Below the pieces are notes generated by a model, which was not told where the DNA came from, ran no database searches, and was given only the letters and a program-made list of their open reading frames with translations. A DNA stretch of 64,000 nt, taken from assembly GCA_002633025.1 (NCBI GenBank), contig NMRB01000225.1, positions 209,587 through 273,586 of the forward strand. Direction: 5' to 3'. The stretch is from Notospermus geniculatus. Taxonomy: Eukaryota > Nemertea > Pilidiophora > Heteronemertea > Lineidae. Made by a program: the position numbers and the translations under genes. Below, piece after piece: positions 22,901 to 30,274 of this stretch. Position 1 is the stretch's first letter, and the number at the start of each line of letters is the position of its first letter.

Positions 22901-25900
22901 TAATTACTTGAGAAATTATATCATTTGACAATCAAAGAAAGGTCATAGAAAGTTCTTGACTGCTCCCCGCAGTGGCAACATCACAGTAGATACCGATATT
23001 TCTTTTCGAAGCCAACTGTTCATTATTTAATGGGCAGTGGTTTATACCAGTGCTTAACCTTTTGTTTGCATTGACAATTTGTAGCCAAAAATTGTGGTCA
23101 ATAGCAGAAAGTCACGTGGGTCCGAAATGTTTCATGCAGAGGCAGTAATACGAATAGCAATGGCTATGAAATTTAAAGGCCTGCTCCATGTGAGAGTTTT
23201 CTCGTGCGAATGGTTCTCAATGGGCAATTCACCATTGCTGATTTCCTACGACTTCTAGTGCTTTAGGTCAATGACACAAACCGTGTCCATATATTTTGTG
23301 GTTAGGTTGCCCCTTTAGAGGCAACTGACTCGCACAGACTTGGAGCATGTGCTTAAGTGAATGAATCTTTAGTAATGATCATAGTCCTACCAACAGGAGT
23401 CGGGATATCATGGTTCCCTTGGTTACCCTCATCATACCCAGACACTCGGCGTAAAATTGGAATTATCGGGGCGGATAATCGGCGTAAAACTAAATGGAAG
23501 AACAAGAGCCATCATTTTTACTTTTTCTTTTCGATTTTTCAAAAATTTATCTTTGAAAAAGTGATTTCTTAATTCATCCAAATAGCATTGTTTTAAGGCC
23601 AACATATTTCTTCATATTGGATAGAAATACAAATTTTGTAGGCTAACCTTCGTGGATTTGGAGATATTCCTTGGTATTCGGTCTTTTTACTTTCAAATAA
23701 GACTCAGTACCCGGTACATATCCATCATAAATGATGCATGGAATAATGCCCATTGTCAAGTTAGGCCTAATGGAGATTCACGCTTCCATCTCATTACATA
23801 TAAACATGTCCTATAAAAGTGTGGTGTTTACCCAACAACAATTCAACCATGTCACCTCATCGATTAATAGTATGAAAAGAATATGACCGGTGTAGGTAAA
23901 TGAACCATTCAAAGGTGACATACACTTAATAGATAAGATTGGACCAGTTCTGTCATTTACTGGTGTGGTATTCCTACTGATAATAGCGAGGTTTCGCAAA
24001 TCTGACGAAACACGAAGCATACAAAATACGAAATTGGACCATGACACAATGTATTTCAGGAGTGGTTGGTACCACAAATATCACCTGCTGCAAGAGTGTC
24101 TTTTAGCCAATGATGTTAGACCGTTAGAGTCAGGGTGTGTGTTAAACTTTGAAATTTATCTTTCGTTTCCACTTCGTACATGTACATACGAATTGGAAAT
24201 TTAAAAATTCAAGATGCACCATAACTCTCTCGGTCTTACATGATATGCTGAAAGATGCACTGGCAGCAGGGACATTTGTGGTATCAACCATCTCCTGAAA
24301 TCAGATCCTGGAAATGAAGTTGAATTTTGCATTTCCTACTTCTTGTTTCATCAGATTTGCGAAACCTCGCTAATAATCTTGAGGTCCCACAGCAATCAGA
24401 GGCTCCCAAAGTAAACAAAATAATGAAGTAATATTGGCTGAATCAACAGCATATCTGTGGAATAAAATCATTTTGATGACAGCTCTGTGATTGCACAGGT
24501 TCCAGATTCAACCTGGTTGTGGACATGGATGACAGTGGGATGAATAAATGAGTACTTCATAATGAATTATTGACACAACACTCGAAGGTTGCATCTACCT
24601 CTAGGAAAAAGTCTCCCTGCCTGTATTATTGTGACGGCTGACAATTTCCTACACATTTTCATTAATTCACCGACCGTTGTCTATGATTTTCAAAAGATGT
24701 TGAGATATTTTTTGGATTTAGATTTTTTGACATAATGTTTTCGGATTTCGAGGCTTCCCAATCCCATCTTTAGAGAAACTTTATTGCCAGGCTAAATCTA
24801 GATAAGCCGAATAATCATCCCTACCTTTTTTTGCGAGGTTGTCTTCTTCATCGCTTGATTTTTTCCTGATGTCAACATGAATGAGTATTTGGTGTGTCTG
24901 AAAACAGACAGGGGCAACTTCAACTTGAGTAAGTTTTAGCAAATCGTCACTCGCTTATGAATGACTTTCTCATAGTAACAGAAAACTTCTGAAGCCGAGC
25001 AGTTATCAGCTACACCAGCACTGCCACTGATATTTTTACCAGCACTAATATTGGCCGATTTAGGTCACTTTCAGGTTAAAGCGACACTTACCAAGTAACT
25101 CCGGAGTGCTGGACGAAAGAATGTGTCTTCATTTTTGTGGCCTTCAAATAGATGGCGTTTGTCGAACTGGAATGGGGCACTGACGAAGTCCACTGAAAAT
25201 GACAAAGATGGAGGAAGTGAGGGAAGAATTGGTATCACATTGGAACAAGAGCATTGCAAACCATGTCATGTTGGTGTGACAGTAATACAACGAATTATGC
25301 AGCCCTGACCATCAAGAAAATGGACCCCAAAGTCACAAGATGGTGGCTCCGGCGGCCATATTGGAGATCTGATGAAGCCCAAAGCCAAAAGGAATATTGG
25401 CCTTAATCAAAGTGGAGAGGAAAATGGAGAGCAGGACAGATGTCACTAATGAGATGATTACATTTCCATTTTGATCTGCATATTTCGTCATCTGTGGTGT
25501 GATATACCAACTCGCAAATACAGCTGCCTTAGTTAGTCCCGGGATGGCCTGCGGGCGCGAGTGCAGTCAGGCATAACAGGCCCAACAGCAAATATTTTAC
25601 CAATGCTCAATAAAAGATGCAATAAGAGCTAGTTTCTTTCACTATTATCAACATTTAATTGATTTTTTCTTTTCATTACATAAAGTAACCCAGTTAGCAC
25701 TGATGGGGTGATCCGATTTGGCAGCTGATTGCAGCTTGAACGTGGTAAATAAAAAGGCAATTTCCAGAGTGTTTGCGAATTTTCGACCCCAACCGGGGTC
25801 TTCTTCAGGCTGGAACTTTACAATCCGAAACTCTAGAACAGACTGAGCTGAAACCCAAATGTAGACATGAAGTATCCCATCCAAACAGGACGTGACAGCA

Positions 25901-28406
25901 ATTAAGGAAAGAAAAGAGTACAAGCCCCAAAAGGTGGCTGCTCAACCTAACAGAAATGTAATTAGTGAATGTAAGGCTTGACTAGGCTGAAGGGAAAATA
26001 TAGCTTGGAGGATTTGAACGTGGAATAATTTATGAATTTAGCCTGAGAATGTGTACATAGCAATGCTCTGTGTCACAGACCTTTTGACTTTTGCTAACAG
26101 GGGCGACCACAAGCCAGGGGGAATCAAAATCTTGGAGCTCTATCATTGGGAAATATCAATGAAATGGAAAACATTTATCATGAATGCAATGAAATGCAAT
26201 TGCCTTATGGCGTGTCCAATCATTTTTTGTAAGAACAAAATCAGACAGGCCTATACACGCTAGTATAAATCAAATTGATCTTATAAAAAAAATCCTCGTA
26301 ACATATACTCATTGAATATCAAATCAAGCGTTGCGATTGACACCACAGTGACTTCACGGAGTCATATCCCATAAATTCAAATTTTACTATTTCAAGTCAA
26401 TCAGATGGTAGATTTTCAGTCACTATCTATATACCACTCAAATTCTGCCTTTAAGTTACCTCATTGGCCAGTGTAGAACATTCCTCTTGATATTTCCTTA
26501 TAAAGTTATAATAGGTAGAAAAGGAGTGAAGTTTTCACATAGTTTTATGTGTAACTGCACACAGTTTGTCTTCTAATGTTTTGAATGGCAAATGATGAAA
26601 AAACACGTATACATGTATCTTGACACTATTAATGATTGATCAGAGATCAGAGCAGAGAATCAAACAATATCCCATAAACATAAAGAACTGTTGACGAAGG
26701 GATTTGTCCAATCTTCACATTGAAAAATCTCATACATAATCTGGGTCATCCACACTGTGCTTCCTTTCAGTTTTATTCTGTGTCATGAATAATAACTGGA
26801 GTGGTTTCAAATGTCAGTGTTTATGAAGTTCATGTTATTCCACTGCTCCCACCCAATGGCATAGGCCTTTTACGTAGAACAAGAGCCCTATTGGCCTTGC
26901 ACTCAGCTGATCAATTGGCCATGGTGAAAAGTCAAAACTTACCCTCATCATCTGTCTTGAAATGGCTTTCTTCAAATCTCTCAAAACAGTTTTTCGGGCC
27001 ATCATCATAGATTTCACACTGAAACAGAATGAAACGATGATCCAAAGAGATGAAAAGCACAAAAATTGACACACAGTATATGATGAATAAAAAGGCACTG
27101 CAATTTCCAGAGTGTTTGCGAATTTTCGACCCCAACCGGGGTCTTCATTTATTTTCTAGGCCTAATTTGTTATCACTTCCTCATACATTTGTTTAATATA
27201 AATTACTCTTACTATGGTCTTGGGGGTATTGTACTGTTAGTATAATTATACTGTTAGTTTAATTCCTCCAAGCTATATTTTCCATTCAGCCTAGTCAAGC
27301 CTTACATTCACTAATTACATTTCTGTTAGGTTGAGCAACCACCTTTTGGGGCTTGTACTCTTTTCTTTCCTTAATTGCTGTCACGTCCTGTTTGGATGGG
27401 ATACTTCATGTCTACATTTGGGTTTCAGCTCAGTCTGTTCTAGAGTTTCGGATTGTAAAGTACCAGCCTGAAGAAGACCCCGGTTGGGGTCGAAAATTCG
27501 CAAACACTCTGGAAATTGCCTTTTTATTCATCATATACTGTGTGTCAATTTTTGTGCTTTTCATCTCTTTGAAACAGAATGAAAGAAATAATCAGCACAT
27601 CATACTGCTAATAATTGGCACATCAATGCTAATTATCGGCACATCAACTGCTAATTAACCAGCACACTCACTGCTAATTAACTGATACATTAACCGCTAA
27701 TTTATCAGATCGGCTGCTAATTAGTCAGCACTTCGGCTGCTAATTAATCAGCACAAGCTGCTAATTAATCGGCACATAAATTGCTAATTAACAGAGATGA
27801 ATGCAATTAGAATGATGCAGAAGTATTTACCAGTCACCCACTTACCCCTGATAAAGGCATCTCCAATTTACACTTTTCTGCCTGTTTGCAAAGCCGTTGA
27901 AAAGGCACATGAATTTTCACAAAAATGTTCTCCCTGTGTTTCTCTTTTTGAATTTCCAACTCCTCCGCTCGCATGGCCTCTTCAAATTTTTCCCTATTGC
28001 TGATATGTGTTTCAAGTTCTTTTTGTTTACTCTTGCCAGTCTCCTCCTCGGGATGTTTATCCGGGTAAATAAGAACATAATCTATCTGTTTGATTTTATT
28101 CGCATTTTTATCCATATCGGCGGGCAACTCATCAATCTTTTCTGGCAATCTTTTTTCCTCTGACATGTTCGTGAAACTCCTTTTCTTACTACGACGTCGC
28201 TTGTGTCTTCGTCTTTTTCCCGACACAACTACTGTCTCAGTTTCATCAACTTTATCCTCAGCAATCACATCCGTTGAATTTATTCCCGGAACATTCCCAT
28301 TCTCCGCTTTGGCAGCTTCTGGAAATGATGTTTCCACCGTGTTGTTGTCGCCTCTATTGTCCAGCGGGCTGGGGTCGAACTCAGTTAACGGCACTTCGAT
28401 TTCCAT
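4688..28406 (-). CDS. ANO: Anoctamin (TMEM16) family Ca2+-activated channel/scramblase, complete gene of 23 coding exon positions
   Basis: Splicing the exons listed below (one TM10 exon) gives 3,234 nt, 1,077 residues plus stop, with every junction phase consistent. Domain order: residues 1-187 hold an acidic/basic tail then the anoctamin dimerisation domain (IDYVLIYPDKHPEEE, FVKIHVPFQRLCKQAE); TM1 about 370-385; TM2 about 435-465; TM3-TM4 about 515-580; TM5 about 608-628; TM6 about 660-680; TM7-TM8 about 735-780; TM9 about 800-820; TM10 840-866; charged cytosolic tail to 1077. Family members are dimeric plasma-membrane or ER Ca2+-activated chloride channels or lipid scramblases. Ca2+-site acidic residues are seen in TM7 (EYTEKVIQYGY) and TM8 (NLIDLSVDAKR). 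In TM6 the usual NNxxE is KLFTD, so the asparagine seems lost and Glu is Asp. Channel or scramblase activity, and the exact ANO subtype, cannot be told. The start is the first ATG in the first coding exon; no stop lies between it and the splice acceptor. Confidence 0.93.
6220..6818. mobile_element. MITE split by a nested fold-back element
   Basis: The flanks 6222-6289 and 6627-6815 together match, in reverse orientation, the uninterrupted copy at 14590-14795. The interruption (6290-6626) is a separate inverted-repeat element, so this is a nested insertion. Confidence 0.65.
6290..6626. mobile_element. Fold-back element with CAGTTCGGGATAAG ends
   Basis: CAGTTCGGGATAAG at the left and CTTATCCCGAACTG at the right form terminal inverted repeats that extend, with few mismatches, to about 45 bp (TTTACAAACGTTTCTAAA). 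No coding capacity. Confidence 0.75.
7808..7931 (-). CDS. ANO: Anoctamin exon 23: C-terminal tail
   Basis: 124 nt if it ends at CGCAG|GTTGTC. It encodes GIPKGSPQTPRSKNSVAGGP then KESLELSEDSEDFHNNEFTP and R. The donor is weak. If unspliced, the frame reads on to a stop at 7732 (RRLSSYCLCNDNPAFVETES and more), an alternative shorter C-terminus. Confidence 0.65.
8262..8344 (-). CDS. ANO: Anoctamin exon 22: basic C-terminal tail
   Basis: 83 nt, acceptor ATTTTCTTCAG, donor AAG|GTATGT. It encodes LRTPDAPSGKDKREKQRQRK then KSKGAEE, a highly basic segment. The phase fits both neighbours. Confidence 0.75.
8521..8664 (-). CDS. ANO: Anoctamin exon 21: basic C-terminal tail
   Basis: 144 nt, acceptor TGTTTTTAG, donor CAAG|GTATGA. 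It encodes KFARKGSTDAKTPHPDSGLR then RRSRTSSRDEAAK, a Ser/Arg-rich cytosolic tail with RRxS-type sites. Tail sequence is not conserved between anoctamins, so support comes from splice signals and phase. Confidence 0.75.
8817..8878 (-). CDS. ANO: Anoctamin exon 20: first common exon after TM10
   Basis: 62 nt, acceptor TCTTTTGCAG, donor CAG|GTTTGT. It encodes EKYQVARILESGDSEDLGPL, matching the family (R)EKYLVQEIL helix that follows TM10. It enters in phase 0, so each of the three TM10 exons can splice to it in frame. Confidence 0.88.
10096..11018. repeat. Large fold-back (inverted repeat) of about 920 bp
   Basis: The left arm from 10096 (GGGGCTGGGCAGAAATGAAG) is matched in reverse complement by the right arm ending 11018. 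The arms meet near 10560 and share most of their sequence with moderate divergence. It lies in the intron just downstream of alternative exon 19c. Confidence 0.8.
11180..11260 (-). CDS. ANO: Anoctamin exon 19c: alternative TM10 exon (form 3 of 3)
   Basis: 81 nt, phase 0 in and out, acceptor CCACCCCCAG, donor ATG|GTAAGA. It encodes HALFIMCIVLTYIFPGVSAR then VKHALKM. The positions of the two TM10 Asp are Thr and Gly (TYIFPG), so this form has no acidic residue there. It joins exon 20 as KMEKYQVA. Confidence 0.85.
11755..12005. repeat. TACCATGGTA palindromes and TTTAAACTC tandem repeats
   Basis: Several TTTACCATGGTAAA-like palindromes occur at 11760-11875. They are followed at 11905-12000 by degenerate tandem copies of GTCTGCTTTAAACTCTTTAA. 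This is intronic, between exons 19b and 19c. Confidence 0.6.
12176..12256 (-). CDS. ANO: Anoctamin exon 19b: alternative TM10 exon (form 2 of 3)
   Basis: 81 nt, phase 0 in and out, acceptor TTCTCTATCCAG, donor AGG|GTAGGC. It encodes HVVLAIIFLMDWWIPDMPTR then LKLCISR. This is the form closest to the usual family TM10 (HVVF...DWLIPDVP) and keeps both Asp of DWWIPD. It joins exon 20 as SREKYQVA. Confidence 0.88.
12412..12515. repeat. Perfect 104-bp palindrome with no spacer
   Basis: Left arm 12412-12463 is the exact reverse complement of 12464-12515 (centre GCCAATTAATTGGC). It lies in the 686-nt intron between alternative exons 19a and 19b, and would form a 52-bp RNA hairpin on either strand. 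Confidence 0.9.
12943..13020 (-). CDS. ANO: Anoctamin exon 19a: alternative TM10 exon (form 1 of 3)
   Basis: 78 nt, phase 0 in and out, acceptor TTTTTTGACAG, donor AGG|GTAAAT. It encodes NIVVTVRMIAAWWIPDSPQF then ITNKGR, which joins EKYQVA of exon 20 as GREKYQVA. In the family motif DWxIPD the first Asp is Ala here and the second is kept. Confidence 0.88.
13183..13510. mobile_element. Dispersed repeat bounded by AACCCAATAGAG / CTCTGTTGGGTT
   Basis: Ends form short terminal inverted repeats. A second copy with the same internal order lies at 19025-19328, sharing GGTGATGGGGATTTTTGTCA and GTCTTCTAGGCGGCTCACGG. No ORF of note. Intronic. Confidence 0.65.
13807..13946 (-). CDS. ANO: Anoctamin exon 18: TM9
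   Basis: 140 nt, acceptor ATTTCCAG, donor GAG|GTAAGA, leaving in phase 0. It encodes GMWYGILEFVNICGVVSNAF then LIAFTATYGRNKL and LWFIIGFE. In the family this FE is directly followed by HVVF of TM10, so this exon is the upstream partner of the three alternative TM10 exons. Confidence 0.95.
14265..14394 (-). CDS. ANO: Anoctamin exon 17: TM7-TM8
   Basis: 130 nt, acceptor TTATTCTGCAG, donor ATTG|GTAAGT. It encodes LFSASLPLAPLIALLTNLID then LSVDAKRMLWWYRRPVAYIA QDI. The two Asp of NLIDLSVDAKR, four apart, match the TM8 Ca2+-binding acidic pair (usually Glu/Asp). RRPV and AQDIG are family signatures. Confidence 0.96.
14590..14795. mobile_element. Dispersed MITE, intact copy of the 6220-6818 family
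   Basis: Shares blocks such as GTGTTGGAGAATGTATGATT, CAATAGAGGTCTCC and the CACCGTTGGCGCCGGC-like end with 6220-6818, in reverse orientation. It lies in the intron between anoctamin exons 16 and 17. Confidence 0.6.
14829..15021 (-). CDS. ANO: Anoctamin exon 16: cytosolic loop and start of TM7
   Basis: 193 nt, acceptor TCTCTTCAG, donor ATG|GTGAGT. It encodes WVKTLWRKGKICPCCRKNK, a charged loop, then FTLSEYTEKVIQYGYLM. The two Glu of EYTE, three residues apart, match the TM7 Ca2+-binding pair of the family. Confidence 0.95.
15546..15712 (-). CDS. ANO: Anoctamin exon 15: pore-loop region and TM6
   Basis: 167 nt, acceptor TCTTTCAG, donor ACC|GTAAGT. It encodes a short loop with two cysteines (VCSGTDGTNC), then LQVLVLMIAKTLPKLFTDII and LP. 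In other anoctamins TM6 reads K-Q---NN--E; here it is K-TLPKLFTD. The position of the Ca2+-binding Asn therefore looks substituted and the Glu is Asp (inferred by eye). Confidence 0.93.
15806..15915 (-). CDS. ANO: Anoctamin exon 14: TM5
   Basis: 110 nt, acceptor CTTTTGCAG, donor GGG|GTAAGT. It encodes ENHRTKTSYDNALIIKLFAF then SFANSYASCFYIAFFRG, one of the most conserved anoctamin blocks (ENHRTxxxYxxxLxxKxFxFxFxNxYxxxFYIAFF). Confidence 0.95.
16260..16296 (-). CDS. ANO: Anoctamin exon 13: small exon after TM4
   Basis: 37 nt, acceptor ATCCTTTCAG, donor GGG|GTAAGT. It encodes FYDFLAVKFTDW, aligned with the family YxxxAxxLTxWE. The terminal G joins AG of the next exon to give the conserved Glu of WENHRT. 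Confidence 0.88.
16332..16472. mobile_element. Palindromic MITE with AAAAGTAAAGTCGTCTC ends
   Basis: The two ends are near-perfect inverted copies (AAAGTAAAGTCGTCTC / GAGACGACTTTACTTT) and the interior carries CCCCAACTGGGGTCTTCC / GGAAGACCCTGGTTGGGG. The core resembles the GACCCCGGTTGGGGTCGAAA motif at 25.8, 27.1 and 27.5 kb. Confidence 0.7.
16649..16804 (-). CDS. ANO: Anoctamin exon 12: TM3 and TM4
   Basis: 156 nt, phase 0 at both ends, acceptor GTTTCTAG, donor AAG|GTAAAT. It encodes VTVVLISVGAVVVYRVIIS (family VVYR motif) and then LASAIMNAISILILGK for TM4. Both strongly hydrophobic stretches are intact. Confidence 0.92.
17220..17309 (-). CDS. ANO: Anoctamin exon 11: TM3 start
   Basis: 90 nt, phase 0 at both ends, acceptor TAATTTAG, donor ATG|GTAAGT. 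It encodes DPVTNEETWYYPLWRQFLKF then LISGSVLVVM, matching the family pattern of a post-loop YxPxWxR helix leading into TM3. Confidence 0.92.
17601..17722 (-). CDS. ANO: Anoctamin exon 10: end of TM2 and first cytosolic loop
   Basis: 122 nt, acceptor TTTTATGTCAG, donor CCA|GTAAGT. It encodes GTIFLESWKRKNAVLAYEWD, a near-invariant anoctamin block (F-E-WKR---LAY-WD), then an acidic loop ending RPEFFGLKTRP. The Glu before SWKRK matches the TM2 glutamate of the family's third Ca2+ site. Confidence 0.95.
17869..18309. repeat. 22-bp minisatellite, about 20 copies
   Basis: The unit TCTCCATGATGATGACTGTC AT is repeated head to tail with few variants (GACTG, GATTG, GGTTG), the last block being the most uniform. 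It lies in the intron between anoctamin exons 9 and 10. Confidence 0.9.
18631..18725 (-). CDS. ANO: Anoctamin exon 9: first part of TM2
   Basis: 95 nt, acceptor GTAATTTCAG, donor GGG|GTGAGT. It encodes LVAKLSAVLDIIKESFDNEV then TPWFSLIICLW, aligned with the family segment AKxSYLFDNxATVFFAIFMxLW. Confidence 0.92.
19025..19328. mobile_element. Dispersed repeat, second copy of the 13183-13510 family
   Basis: Collinear with 13183-13510 apart from small indels, and bounded by ACCCAATAGTGCC / GGGCTCTATTGGGTT. It lies in the intron between anoctamin exons 8 and 9. Confidence 0.65.
19456..19895. mobile_element. pogo/Tigger-like non-autonomous element
   Basis: Ends CAGTGCAACCTCGCTATAA and TTATAGCGAGATTGCACTG are inverted and flanked by TA on both sides. 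Internal subterminal repeats of CTATAACGAAC are typical of the pogo group of Tc1/mariner elements. No transposase. Intronic (exons 8-9). Confidence 0.8.
20059..20082 (-). CDS. ANO: Anoctamin exon 8: 24-nt microexon
   Basis: The acceptor CTTCATTTACAG and donor GTGAGT enclose only 24 nt, encoding (D)GPVTFTD(V). It carries in phase 2 and leaves in phase 2, so it keeps the frame between exons 7 and 9. Skipping it also keeps the frame, so it could be a regulated microexon. Confidence 0.7.
20388..20532. mobile_element. Fold-back MITE with CCCAGGAAAAAATGAACCAT ends
   Basis: Left CCCAGGAAAAAATGAACCAT and right ATGGTTCATTTTTTGCTGGG are inverted copies, with several further TAGTTTACTATGAACT-type palindromes inside. 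Intron between exons 7 and 8. Confidence 0.65.
20698..20790 (-). CDS. ANO: Anoctamin exon 7: extracellular TM1-TM2 loop
   Basis: 93 nt, acceptor TTTCTCTGCAG, donor GCAGA|GTAAGT. It encodes a Thr/Asn-rich loop (KNTTLTSGNVTTTPDPLA) with two N-glycosylation sequons (NTT, NVT). Most anoctamins have a cysteine-rich loop here (CPxC...C). No cysteine is seen in this exon, which is unusual. Confidence 0.8.
20940..21140. repeat. Inverted repeat of about 200 bp
   Basis: TTCCGCCGAAATCGCAACCA and TGGTTGCAATTTTGGCAGAA are inverted arms, flanked by AGATCTGTG / CGCAGATCT. Probable MITE in the intron between exons 6 and 7. Confidence 0.6.
21333..21681 (-). CDS. ANO: Anoctamin exon 6: end of N-domain and TM1
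   Basis: 349 nt, acceptor TTTCAAAAAG, donor CAG|GTAAGT. It starts GLPYLLMKKTYTDSLLLHE, continues through a charged helix, and contains the hallmark RNYFGEKIGFYFAW before TM1 (LWIPTIFGFCIFLYG). This is the clearest single anoctamin signature in the window. Confidence 0.95.
21741..21925. repeat. Direct tandem duplication of about 95 bp
   Basis: GTGCATCAAACATACCT...GAGGTAGATACCTG...GCAATGCACC...CTCCTGTTTT is present twice in a row. Intron between exons 5 and 6. Confidence 0.6.
23986..24370. mobile_element. Fold-back MITE, GCGAGGTTTCGCAAAT ends, copy 2
   Basis: Same family as 3668-4080, with ends GCGAGGTTTCGCAAAT / ATTTGCGAAACCTCGC and TA flanks. It sits in the intron between anoctamin exons 5 and 6. 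Confidence 0.75.
24825..24897 (-). CDS. ANO: Anoctamin exon 5
   Basis: 73 nt, acceptor CTGTTTTCAG, donor AAAG|GTAGGG. It encodes THQILIHVDIRKKSSDEEDN then LAKK. This aligns with the family segment in which RS-IVxxIL is followed by a variable charged loop and then the G-xxxLLxxG motif. Confidence 0.88.
25092..25192 (-). CDS. ANO: Anoctamin exon 4
   Basis: 101 nt, acceptor ACTTTCAG-type (ATTTTCAG), donor TTG|GTAAGT. It encodes VDFVSAPFQFDKRHLFEGHK then EDTFFRPALRSYL, matching the anoctamin pattern of a Phe-rich FSxxRxxxF segment before RSxIV. Confidence 0.9.
25755..26010 (-). mobile_element. Dispersed repeat, inverted arm 1 (GACCCCGGTTGGGGTC family)
   Basis: Matches 27255-27520 in reverse complement, including a frame reading VTSCLDGILHVYIWVSAQ and EEDPGWGRKFANTLE. 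The frame is an artefact of a transposable element rather than host coding sequence. The pair encloses anoctamin exon 3. Confidence 0.65.
26943..27018 (-). CDS. ANO: Anoctamin exon 3
   Basis: 76 nt, acceptor CTGTTTCAG, donor GAGG|GTAAGT. It encodes CEIYDDGPKNCFERFEESHF and a short acidic tail, the linker after the first half of the dimerisation domain. It ends with one base of a codon that the next exon completes as Val. It lies between two inverted copies of a dispersed repeat. Confidence 0.85.
27255..27520 (+). mobile_element. Dispersed repeat, inverted arm 2 (GACCCCGGTTGGGGTC family)
   Basis: Near-identical to 25755-26010 but inverted. A partial third copy of the motif lies at 27105-27150. 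Together these can fold back over anoctamin exon 3. Confidence 0.65.
27592..27795. repeat. Degenerate tandem repeat of GCTAATTAATCAGCAC
   Basis: About nine imperfect copies of a roughly 21-bp unit with TGCTAATTAA core. It lies just downstream of anoctamin exon 2, in its first coding intron. Confidence 0.65.
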
Positions 28407-28447
28407 GTCTTTGAATATTTTATGCAGACCAGAGGTTATAGAAATCC
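27846..28447 (-). CDS. ANO: Anoctamin exon 2: start codon and N-terminal dimerisation domain
   Basis: The acceptor is ATATGCTTTCAG and the donor GGG|GTAAGT. The first ATG is at 28406 (MEIEVPLTEF), giving 187 residues. A basic block GKRRRHKRRRSKKRS lies near residue 60, followed by IDYVLIYPDKHPEEE and FEEAMRAEELEIQKE, typical of the anoctamin dimerisation domain. The exon ends in FVKIHVPFQRLCKQAE then LEMPLSG, where other anoctamins have FVKIHAPW...MPLK. It ends in phase 0. Confidence 0.92.
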
Positions 28448-28554
28448 CTGAAAGCATATGAGAGGGGTGTGAAGGTGGTGAAAATTTTCCATGATATAAT
28501 CACAGGGAGACCAATACCTGCCTCTAAGATGATCTCATGGAAGGAACATCTCTG

Positions 28555-28690
28555 TGGGACCCTCTTCTTACACAAGATGATACGTCAAGACTGGGAGACC
28601 GTCTTACACAAAATGATATGTCAAGACTGGAGACATTCTTCTGCAAGATGATATGTCAAGATTGGGAGGGCTTTTGGACTCAAATGTCAA
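28555..28690. repeat. Short tandem repeat of AAGATGATATGTCAAGACTG
   Basis: About four imperfect copies of a 37-bp unit. Plus-strand short frames here are repeat artefacts. Confidence 0.5.
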
Positions 28691-29586
28691 GAGTGACCTT
28701 CTTACTCAGGACAAGACTGGCGTCACCAAACCAAAGACTTAGACTACCATGGTAAAAAGTGGTTCCACAACCATTATTCTTAACATTTTAATGTTATATC
28801 TGTCTATCATATGCAACAAAGAACTCCTGAAAATGCACCTTATGATGTATTCGTAACTTGTATTTGTAATATGAATTACCCCTGGTAAAGCAAACCATAG
28901 AATTAGAGTGATGACCATTCAAAAGGTCTCAACTGAACACATACCCCCTTCGAAGTTTGGAGCGATGGAACCCTTTTGGTACCCCACCTGCGTCATATAC
29001 GAACACATTATAATACGAACACATTATATGTGATCCTAATTCGCAATATAATAATCCATGATTTATTTATGATATTCCCAAAAGAAAGGGTTTATACCAC
29101 CATGCACAACAATGTCAAGGGTTTAGACTGGCAAAATCAATCCGTGTAATTGGTGATTATGACTGATCAATAAGGGTCTTTCCTACCTTCAATTTAGGAG
29201 AAAATCCGGTTTAAGTCTCACTCAAATTCACCAACAGTCAACAAGTCGGCATCATGGTAAACTGAACGGTATAAATAACCATGTAGGATCTATTTGAAGG
29301 CAACCACACTAAGTGTTATCCATAACTATTATTATTACCAGTAGTTTATAGCACAAACTAATGACAATCTGGTGACCACTATACGTTACATTGACATATT
29401 TGTCATATCCGCTCGTTAAGGAAAGTGGATTTAATTATTACTGTTTATCCATATATCATGACCTTTCCATAAAAGAATAATTACAAAGAATCAAAGATTC
29501 TGCCACAGTTCAATACATCATAAAAAGAAGTTACTCATAGTTATTTTGACTGAAATACTAGCTGCAATAAGGATGACCTATGATGC

Positions 29587-29890
29587 CAGGGTTTCCGCCA
29601 GAGGGTAAAATGGGTAAAATTCCGTACCCTTAAATTTTTCCAGGGTACGGATCCGTACCCTCAAAAACGTTGGGTAACCATTTTTCCATGACATGCTGGA
29701 CGAAACCAAACAACCGGCATGACCGGCGCGGGGATTTTATGCTTCAAAATATGCCTAAAATGGCACCAAACATCGTTTAAAACCTTTTAAAAATAAAATA
29801 AACAAATTTTCAAAAAAAGTTTTTCAAAAAAAATTTTCAAAAAAATTTTTTTGGTCCGTACCCTCATTTTTTTTTCTTGCGGAAACCCTG
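29587..29890. mobile_element. MITE with CAGGGTTTCCGC ends
   Basis: Inverted ends CAGGGTTTCCGC / GCGGAAACCCTG are flanked by a direct GATGC on both sides (29582-29586 and 29891-29895). The interior has GTCCGTACCCT repeats and poly-T/A runs. The CAGGG termini recall hAT elements, but hAT duplicates 8 bp, so class is open. Confidence 0.7.
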
Positions 29891-30046
29891 GATGCTTCTC
29901 ATATTTTTAACTGAATAGCAACAATCTTCGCCACCATCTTCGCACAAAGCTTTGCCACCATCAAAATGTCAAAATAGAGAGGAAGTACTTTCAAGGTGAT
30001 GATTATTTTTCATGATAGAACAGCAGGATTATCTCACATATTAGTT

Positions 30047-30272
30047 TGGTTCCCGAACCCACCGCTAGGGCCAAAAGGGTTCGGTATCGGCCTCGTTTGA
30101 CCTTGACCTCACACACAGAATTCTGTGTGTCTGACGTCACAGAGGATAGACTGGTTCGCGATCCCAACATAGCTCACGGTATGTTGGAACCAGGAACCAG
30201 TCTATCCTCTGTGACGTCAGACACACAGAATTCTGTGTGTGAGGTCAAGGTCAAACGAGGCCGATACCGAAC
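30047..30272. mobile_element. Palindromic element truncated at an assembly gap
   Basis: Inverted arms carry GGTTCGGTATCGGCCTCGTT, TTGACCTTGACCTCACACAC and CTGACGTCACAGAGGATAGA. The right end is cut at NN (30273-30274) followed by poly-C. A fragment at about 54838-54923 shows the missing end. Confidence 0.75.
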
Positions 30273-30274
30273 NN
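30273..30274. other. Two unknown bases (N)
   Basis: The only ambiguous bases in the window. They interrupt the right end of a palindromic element and are followed by a run of C, typical of an unresolved hairpin. Confidence 0.95.

Noticed and set aside
25648-25923. Frame MYSFLSLIAVTSCLDG as a gene
   Set aside because: An inverted twin occurs at 27353 and the sequence is a dispersed element with the GACCCCGGTTGGGGTC core.
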